NCBI RefSeq assembly: GCF_001665875.1
Contig: NZ_LZTA01000097.1
Location: 124,001-188,000, forward strand
DNA length: 64,000 nucleotides
Direction of reading: 5' to 3'
Source of the DNA: Mycobacterium sp. 852002-40037_SCH5390672
Lineage (GTDB): Bacteria; Actinomycetota; Actinomycetes; Mycobacteriales; Mycobacteriaceae
Shown: positions 58,754 through 64,000 of the stretch, piece after piece
Layout: each line of letters opens with the position of its first letter
How positions within the stretch are numbered: position 1 is the first letter of the stretch
Notes under the pieces: generated by a model
Told to the model about the DNA's origin: nothing
The model's database searches: none
Seen by the model: the letters and a program-made list of their open reading frames with translations, nothing else
Translations under genes and position numbers: made by a program

Positions 58754-60472
58754 ATGGTGAGCCAGACCAGCGACGACACGCCTACGGGTCCCATCCGCGG
58801 TCAGGACCAGCATGCGCCGGCGCCCCGCATCATCCGCCCGCACGCCGCGGGTGGCACCGCGGCGGCACCCGCGGTGACGAAGCGGTACCGGCACGTCGTC
58901 GACCTGACCGCGGTGGCTCTGCTGGTGCTCGCGGTGTTCTTGCCGTGGAACCTTTACTTCGGATTCGGAATCCCGGACAGCAGCCCGACCCTGACCGCGG
59001 TGCTGATCGCGGTGACGGTGCTGGCCGTCGTCGCCGTGGCCGTCGCCGGTTCCTGGCGCTCGACGGGCGCGCGGTTCAACCCCGCGCGGGCTGCCCGGCT
59101 TCGCCTGGCGCTCAATGTCCCCTATCTGCTGCTGGTGCTCGCCTTCGTCGTGTTCGATGCGTACGAAACCGTCCGTTTCGGTGGCACGGTCAACGTGCCC
59201 GGCGGTGTCGGTCCGGGGGCGTGGGCCGGGATCGCCGGCTCGCTGTTGAGCGCCCAGGCGGTGCCGACCGGTGCACTCGCCGGACCGGTCCCGGCGGGCG
59301 ACGAGTCCACCGGCTGGCACCGATCGGCGCGGGTCATCGGGTCGCTGTCGATGCTCGCGGCGGTGCTCAGCTTCGGTTTCAACCTGTACTGGCGGGTGCG
59401 CTACGCGCTGCAAAGCACCGGCGGCGCAGAGGATTTCGGCAAGCAGAATATCGCCGTGATCGCAACCGCGGCTGTCTACGGCGTGGTGGCGTTGGTCGCG
59501 GTTCTGGTCGCGTCCAGCTGGCTGTTGCGCAGCTCCCGGGCGGCCCGGCTGACCACCGTCGCGCTCGGCGCGTCGACGCTGGTCGCCGGAATTCTGGTGT
59601 GGTTTGTGCCCGCCGGTCGTGACATCGACGCATTCCACGGCATCGCACAGAACACCTCCACCGCCGGCGTCGGGTTCGAGGGCTACCTGGCGTGGGCGGC
59701 CGGTGCGGCGCTTTTCGCGCCGCGGGCGCTGTTCGGTCACCGGAACGCGTCGCCGACGGAGGAATCGGCGTGGCGTGCAACGACGCGAAATGGCCTGCTG
59801 CTCATCGCCGTTTGGTGCGTGGGGTCGATGGCGATGCGGATCACCGACCTCGTCGTCGGCGTAATCCTGAACTACCCGTTCTCCCGGTACGACAGCATCG
59901 TGCTGGCCGCGTTCGATCTGGTCACCGCGGTCCTGGCGATCTGGCTGCGCCGCAGGCTGGCCACCTTCTCGGCGCGTATGGTCACGTCGCTGTGCGGACT
60001 GGTCGCCACGCTCAGCGTTGCCCGCGTCGTCGTCGGTGTCGAGCTGGCGCCGCGGTTCGCGGACTCACCCAATTCGCCTGCGCTACACCCGGTCTACGGC
60101 AACAACCTGGCCCAGCAGATCACCAGCACGTTCGACGTGACGCTGTGCGGGCTGGCTCTGGGCATCCTGGTGGCGGCCATCGTCGCCGGGCAGCTGAGCG
60201 GTCGGCGGCTGGATCGCCGCGCCGCCCGCAGGCGCGCCGCCGCGGCGAATGCGGCGGCACCGACCACCCGGGTGCCGGTCGGCCAGGCCGCCGGGCCGTC
60301 GGCCGCGGCGACCACCCGCATCCCCGCCGGTGCCCCCGGCGCGGACCACGAGCCGCCGACCACCGAGATACCCCCGCTGGCCAATGCGCCCCGGATCTTC
60401 CGCGGTGACGACTCCGGAACGCGGCAGATCGCCGTGCAGAAGCCGCAGATCTACCGTCCCCCACAGGGTTAG
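58754..60472 (+). CDS. Multi-pass membrane protein, unknown function (Rv0537c-like)
   Basis: A 572-residue protein. Residues 1-~45 form a polar Pro/Ala-rich N-terminus, ~48-465 hold about 10-12 membrane segments, and the cytoplasmic tail (~470-572) is Arg/Ala/Pro-rich with TTRVPVG, TTRIPAG and PPTTEIPP repeats. I recognise no transporter or enzyme motif. Mtb Rv0537c (~477 aa) is the positional match. ATG 58754 or GTG 58757. It converges on the epimerase-like gene, 3 bp between stops. Confidence 0.72.
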   Translation: MVSQTSDDTPTGPIRGQDQHAPAPRIIRPHAAGGTAAAPAVTKRYRHVVDLTAVALLVLAVFLPWNLYFGFGIPDSSPTLTAVLIAVTVLAVVAVAVAGSWRSTGARFNPARAARLRLALNVPYLLLVLAFVVFDAYETVRFGGTVNVPGGVGPGAWAGIAGSLLSAQAVPTGALAGPVPAGDESTGWHRSARVIGSLSMLAAVLSFGFNLYWRVRYALQSTGGAEDFGKQNIAVIATAAVYGVVALVAVLVASSWLLRSSRAARLTTVALGASTLVAGILVWFVPAGRDIDAFHGIAQNTSTAGVGFEGYLAWAAGAALFAPRALFGHRNASPTEESAWRATTRNGLLLIAVWCVGSMAMRITDLVVGVILNYPFSRYDSIVLAAFDLVTAVLAIWLRRRLATFSARMVTSLCGLVATLSVARVVVGVELAPRFADSPNSPALHPVYGNNLAQQITSTFDVTLCGLALGILVAAIVAGQLSGRRLDRRAARRRAAAANAAAPTTRVPVGQAAGPSAAATTRIPAGAPGADHEPPTTEIPPLANAPRIFRGDDSGTRQIAVQKPQIYRPPQG

Positions 60473-60475
60473 CGC

Positions 60476-61504
60476 TCACCGAAGGGGCGCGAAGGCGAAT
60501 TCACGTAACCCGTCGCCCGGTGCGACGGCCGCACGGAAGCCCAGCACCTCGGCGGCCCGGGACGGGTCGGCGACGATGTGGCGCACGTCGCCGCTGCGGT
60601 ACTGCCCGGTGATCACCGGGGACACCGAACCGCCGCGCGCGTCGCACAGTGCGCCGGCCACCTCCAAAATCGAGATGGGTTGTCCCGAACAGACATTGAC
60701 CGCAGTGAAGCCCTCGCGTTGCTGTGTCGCCGCGACGTTGGCGGCGGCCACGTCGTCCACGTGGACGAAATCACGCATCTGCCCGCCGTCCTCGAAAACC
60801 TTTGGCGGATCTCCCTTTTCCAGCGCCGATCGGAAGATCGCCGCCACCCCGGAGTAGGGGGTGTCGCGCGGCATGCCGGGGCCGTAGACATTGTGGTAGC
60901 GCAGTGCCACCACCGAGCCGCCCGTGGCCTCAGACCACGCCAGCGCGTAATGCTCCTGCGCGGTCTTACTGGCGGCGTACAGGCTTCGTGGCCGCAGGCA
61001 GGCGTCCTCGTCCACGAGGCGCCAGTGCAGTTCCTCACCGCCAACCGGGCAAAGGTGCTCGAAGGTTCCGGCGTCGAGGTCCGCGCGCCGCCGCGGCAGC
61101 GGGTCCACGGGTCCGTGCAGATCGCAGTGATAACTGCCCTGTCCGTACACCACCATCGACGAAGCCAGCACCAGGCGGCGCACCCCGGCGGCGAACATCT
61201 GCGCCAGCAGGACCGTGGTGGCCAGATCGTTGTGGCCGCCGTAGGCGGGGGCGTCGGCGGCGTCCACGCCCGCACCCACCATCGCCGCCTGATGACACAC
61301 CACGTCCACGCCGGCCAACAGTGGGGCCAGCGCGTCGGCGTCGCGCACGTCGACACGGTGACAACCCTGCGGCAACACCGGATTCGGGCCGTGCGCGGCA
61401 GCCAGCAACGCATCGACGGCGACCACGTCGTGTCCCGCGGCCCGCAGCGCGGCATCCACCCGCGCACCGATGAAGCCGGCCGCCCCGGTCAACAGCACCC
61501 TCAC
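60476..61504 (-). CDS. galE3: NAD-dependent sugar epimerase/dehydratase (GalE3-like)
   Basis: A 342-residue extended SDR. GTG 61504 starts VRVLLTGAAGFIGARVD, the NAD-binding GxxGxxG. Ser/Thr in LASSMVVYGQG (~125), and YAASKTAQEHYAL (~183-195) gives the catalytic Tyr/Lys. Named galE3 in Mtb (Rv0536) without proven substrate; UDP-sugar epimerase or dehydratase. The start overlaps the phosphorylase stop by four bases (GTGA), so the two are coupled. Longer upstream frame is a shadow of that gene. Confidence 0.86.
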   Translation of the reverse strand: MRVLLTGAAGFIGARVDAALRAAGHDVVAVDALLAAAHGPNPVLPQGCHRVDVRDADALAPLLAGVDVVCHQAAMVGAGVDAADAPAYGGHNDLATTVLLAQMFAAGVRRLVLASSMVVYGQGSYHCDLHGPVDPLPRRRADLDAGTFEHLCPVGGEELHWRLVDEDACLRPRSLYAASKTAQEHYALAWSEATGGSVVALRYHNVYGPGMPRDTPYSGVAAIFRSALEKGDPPKVFEDGGQMRDFVHVDDVAAANVAATQQREGFTAVNVCSGQPISILEVAGALCDARGGSVSPVITGQYRSGDVRHIVADPSRAAEVLGFRAAVAPGDGLREFAFAPLR

Positions 61505-62295
61505 GGCAGCTCGATGGGCAGGGTGACCCCGGCGTGCGGCAGGCAATGCGTACAGGTGCGGTCGGCGGCGACCCGGCCGATGGCCTGGCGCACCAGCGTC
61601 TTGAACACTTCGACGTTCTTCTCGAATTGGGCGAACACGTCGACGGCCTTCACGCCCTCGCCGGTGCTCACACCGGCATCCAGATCGGTCACCAAAGCGA
61701 CTGCCGCATAGCATATTTCGAGTTCACGGGCGAGCACCGCCTCCGGATAGCCGGTCATGTTGACCAGCGAGAACCCGGCGGAGGCGAACCACTGGCTTTC
61801 GGCGCGGGTGGAAAAACGCGGCCCCTGGATCACCACCATGGTGCCGCCGTCGACCACGCCGCGCAGGCCGGTCACCGCGTCGCGCAGCGTCGGGCAGTAG
61901 GGGTCGGCGAAGTCGACATGGATGCCGCCGGAGTCGAAATAGGTGTCGGCGCGGCCCCTGGTGCGGTCGACCAGCTGGTCGGGCACCACGACGGCGCCCG
62001 GGCCGAGTTCGGGTTTGAGGCTGCCCACCGCGCACGGCGCGAGCACCCGCCGCACGCCGAGCTGGCGCAGGGCCCACATGTTGGCCCGGTAGGGCACGGT
62101 GTGCGCGGAGAATTCGTGCTTGGCACCGTGGCGGGGCAGGAAAGCCACCTCGTGGTCGCCGATGGCGCCGACGGTGACCGGGGCGCTCGGCGACCCGTAC
62201 GGAGTGTCGACGGTGGTGTCGTGGGAGTCGGCTCCGAAGAAGGTGTAGAAGCCGCTGCCGCCGATGACTCCGAGCATCCGACCATTGTGGTGCAT
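61501..62295 (-). CDS. S-methyl-5'-thioadenosine phosphorylase (MTAP/PNP family)
   Basis: A 264-residue purine-nucleoside phosphorylase-type enzyme, same length as Mtb Rv0535. GVIGGSGFYTFFG (~9-21), LPRHGAKHEFSAH with His ligand (~47-59), QGPRFSTRAES (~165) and VNMTGYPEAVLARE (~186) are diagnostic of MTA phosphorylases. It salvages adenine and methylthioribose-phosphate from polyamine synthesis. A Cys pair (CTHC) near the C-terminus is notable. ATG 62295 starts MHHNGRM as in Mtb. It is divergent from menA across 66 bp. Confidence 0.92.
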   Translation of the reverse strand: MHHNGRMLGVIGGSGFYTFFGADSHDTTVDTPYGSPSAPVTVGAIGDHEVAFLPRHGAKHEFSAHTVPYRANMWALRQLGVRRVLAPCAVGSLKPELGPGAVVVPDQLVDRTRGRADTYFDSGGIHVDFADPYCPTLRDAVTGLRGVVDGGTMVVIQGPRFSTRAESQWFASAGFSLVNMTGYPEAVLARELEICYAAVALVTDLDAGVSTGEGVKAVDVFAQFEKNVEVFKTLVRQAIGRVAADRTCTHCLPHAGVTLPIELP

Positions 62296-62342
62296 GACGC
62301 CGGGGCGATCGCGGCTGCGGGGCATGGGGATCTCAGGCCCGC

Positions 62343-62359
62343 ATCCTGGCAGGATATCC
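62343..62359. promoter_or_regulatory. Palindromes just upstream of menA
   Basis: ATCCTG-G-CAGGAT (62343-62355) is a perfect 13-bp dyad, overlapping GGATATCC (62352-62359). It ends 2 bp before the menA GTG, in the shared menA/phosphorylase promoter gap, and could be an operator or restrict translation initiation. Confidence 0.4.
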
Positions 62360-62361
62360 GT

Positions 62362-63234
62362 GTGGCCAATTTCGGGCAGTGGATTTCCGGTGCACGGCCG
62401 CGGACGTTGCCCAACGCGGTGGCGCCGGTGGTGGCGGGCACCGGGGCGGCCGCGTGGCTGCACTCCGCGGTGTGGTGGAAGGCGCTGTTGGCGCTGGCCG
62501 TCGCGCTCGCGCTGACCATCGGCGTCAACTACGCCAACGACTACTCCGACGGCATCCGCGGCACCGACGACGACCGGGCCGGCCCGGTGCGCCTGGTCGG
62601 CTCGCGCCTGGCGGCGCCCCGAGCGGTGCTGGGCGCCGCGGTCGCCAGCCTGACGATCGGTGCACTCGCCGGACTCGCGCTGGCGCTGTTCAGCGCCCCG
62701 TGGCTGATCGCGGTGGGAGCGGTGTGCCTCGCCGGGGCGTGGCTGTACACCGGCGGGTCGAAACCCTACGGCTACGCCGGTTTCGGCGAGGTCGCGGTGT
62801 TCCTGTTCTTCGGGCTCGTCGCCGTGCTGGGCACCCAGTACACCCAGACGCTGCGCGTGGACTGGGTGGGCCTGGTGCTGGCGGTGTCGATCGGGGCGCT
62901 GTCCTCGTCGGTGCTGGTGGCCAACAACCTGCGGGACATTCCCACCGACGCGCACTCCGGGAAGATCACCCTGGCGGTGCGGCTGGGCGATGCCCGCACC
63001 CGGATCCTGTACCAGGCGCTGCTGGGGACGGCCGGGGTGTCGACCCTGGTGCTGATGCTGGCGACACCGTGGTGCGCCGTGGGACTGGTGGCCACCCCGC
63101 TGGCGCTGCGCGCGGCGGCCCCGGTGCGATCCGGCCGCGGCGGGCCGGAGCTGATCCCGGTGCTGCGCGATACCGGGCTGGCGATGCTGGTATGGGCGAT
63201 CGCGGTGGCGGCGGCATTGACCGTGACTACCTAA
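62362..63234 (+). CDS. menA: 1,4-Dihydroxy-2-naphthoate polyprenyltransferase MenA
   Basis: A 290-residue UbiA-family membrane prenyltransferase that attaches the polyprenyl tail to dihydroxynaphthoate. First aspartate motif NYANDYSDGIRGTDDDRAGP (~55-74), second NNLRDIPTDAHSGK (~193-206), eight to nine membrane segments; length as Mtb Rv0534c. GTG 62362 has no clear Shine-Dalgarno, and a palindrome lies directly before it. Uses the product of the nearby polyprenyl synthase and feeds MenG. Confidence 0.94.
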   Translation: MANFGQWISGARPRTLPNAVAPVVAGTGAAAWLHSAVWWKALLALAVALALTIGVNYANDYSDGIRGTDDDRAGPVRLVGSRLAAPRAVLGAAVASLTIGALAGLALALFSAPWLIAVGAVCLAGAWLYTGGSKPYGYAGFGEVAVFLFFGLVAVLGTQYTQTLRVDWVGLVLAVSIGALSSSVLVANNLRDIPTDAHSGKITLAVRLGDARTRILYQALLGTAGVSTLVLMLATPWCAVGLVATPLALRAAAPVRSGRGGPELIPVLRDTGLAMLVWAIAVAAALTVTT

Positions 63235-63332
63235 CGACTACGTAGGGGCTACTTAGAGTGCAGGCAAAGGACCCCGGGCGCGGCGCTTTTGGGGTACTTT
63301 TGCGTCTGCTCTGGCGATAGCGGAGGACCGCA

Positions 63333-64000
63333 ATGAAGCAGATAGCCGCGACCAGCGGGCCCACGAACATCGGCTTGCTCAGTGTCGGGTCGTACCGACC
63401 CGAGCGGGTGGTCACCAACGACGAGCTCTGCGAAAACATCGACTCGTCCGACGAGTGGATCTTTTCGCGAACCGGAATCAAGACGCGCCGGTTCGCCAGA
63501 CGCGACGAATCGGTCACGTCCATGGCGACCGCGGCCGGGCTGGAGGCGATCGCCCGGGCCTCCCTGCAGCCGGCCGACGTCGATTGCGTCATCGTCGCCA
63601 CCAGCACCCATTTCACGCAGACCCCCGCGTGCGCACCGGCAGTCGCCACGGCACTGGGCGCGGGCGGCGTGCCCGCGTTCGACGTCTCGGCCGGCTGCGC
63701 CGGCTTCGGCTACGCGCTCGGCGTGGCGGCCGACATGGTTCGCGGCGGGACGGCCGCCAAGGTGCTGGTGCTCGGCTCGGAGAAGCTGTCCCCCACCGTG
63801 GACATGAAAGACCGCAGCAACTGCTTCATCTTCGCCGACGGCGCGGCCGGAGTGGTGGTGGGTGAGACGTCCGACCAGGGCATCGGCCCCACCATCTGGG
63901 GCAGCGACGGCGCACAGGCCACCGCCATCCGCCAGGACATCGAGTGGATCGACTACACGGAGAACCCCACCGGCGAGCGCCCGTACCTTCGGCTCGAAGG
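63333..64000 (+). CDS. fabH: Beta-ketoacyl-ACP synthase III FabH, N-terminal part (runs off window)
   Basis: The first 222 residues are present; the window ends in-frame after RPYLRLEG. The active-site Cys is in DVSAGCAGFGYALG, residue 122, the same number as in Mtb FabH, and CFIFADGAAGVVVGE follows (~175-189). The His and Asn of the catalytic triad lie beyond the window. It links FAS-I acyl-CoA primers to FAS-II for mycolic acids. CGGAGG precedes ATG 63333. Corresponds to Mtb Rv0533c. Confidence 0.95.
   Translation, partial: MKQIAATSGPTNIGLLSVGSYRPERVVTNDELCENIDSSDEWIFSRTGIKTRRFARRDESVTSMATAAGLEAIARASLQPADVDCVIVATSTHFTQTPACAPAVATALGAGGVPAFDVSAGCAGFGYALGVAADMVRGGTAAKVLVLGSEKLSPTVDMKDRSNCFIFADGAAGVVVGETSDQGIGPTIWGSDGAQATAIRQDIEWIDYTENPTGERPYLRLE

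Overview
The window is a high-GC, gene-dense stretch of a Mycobacterium chromosome. Almost every recognisable protein reads as a close relative of a Mycobacterium tuberculosis protein, and gene order follows Mtb (from memory, in the reverse sense) from Rv0585c to Rv0583c and then from Rv0566c to Rv0533c. It is not Mtb itself: galT is one intact gene, Rv0560c and the vapBC3 pair are absent, and several blocks of non-Mtb genes interrupt the shared order. A slow-growing non-tuberculous mycobacterium is the best guess. The species cannot be fixed from this alone. All Rv comparisons are from memory and were not searched.

Layout. 1-6245: edge of a SAM methyltransferase, then a kinase/flippase-like membrane protein, a secreted GH92 mannosidase and lipoprotein LpqN. 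6336-24430: accessory region with a deazaflavin-type protein, a PAS-ANTAR regulator, galT-galK, a FUSC transporter, a CYP125-family P450, a FAD monooxygenase, a hydrolase, a NYN-LOTUS RNase-like protein, a second P450, a lipoprotein, an NRAMP-like transporter, a DMT transporter and decayed small genes that end at tRNA-Tyr. 24589-33645: YajQ, an EthA-like monooxygenase, GpsA, a SulP transporter, HtpX, the polyprenyl diphosphate synthase, menaquinone reductase MenJ and a secreted DUF732 protein. 33653-44544: menG, an inserted block (SDR, broken nitroreductase, MarR and its target, CsbD), mgtA, then the minus-strand group Rv0552-like/menC/bpoC/menD. 44736-55293: fadD8, a TetR/aldo-keto reductase insert, then menB, SDR, VOC, pit, two small genes, menE and a membrane protein. 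55307-64000: glycosyltransferases, a repeat-rich membrane protein, galE-like, MTA phosphorylase, menA and the start of fabH.

The central theme is menaquinone biosynthesis. MenD, MenC, MenE, MenB, MenA, MenG, a long-chain polyprenyl diphosphate synthase (side chain) and MenJ (side-chain reduction) all lie within 32 kb; menF and a thioesterase are not seen. Closely packed partners include low-affinity phosphate transport (pit), envelope glycosylation (mgtA, GT2, DUF2064) and nucleotide salvage.

The accessory regions carry the most notable regulatory DNA. A MarR-type repressor has matching operators in front of itself and of a neighbouring reductase. Two TetR operators flank a -10 box. A KstR-like motif overlaps a probably leaderless fadD8 start. 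A P450 promoter has a consensus TTGACA-17-TACATT core and a palindrome just after the start site. A perfect 14-bp palindrome lies at the 5' end of the PAS-ANTAR gene. I see no complete prophage, insertion sequence, CRISPR array or clearly new defence system. The best candidates for something under-described are the NYN-LOTUS protein, the P450/monooxygenase cluster and the MarR operator pair.
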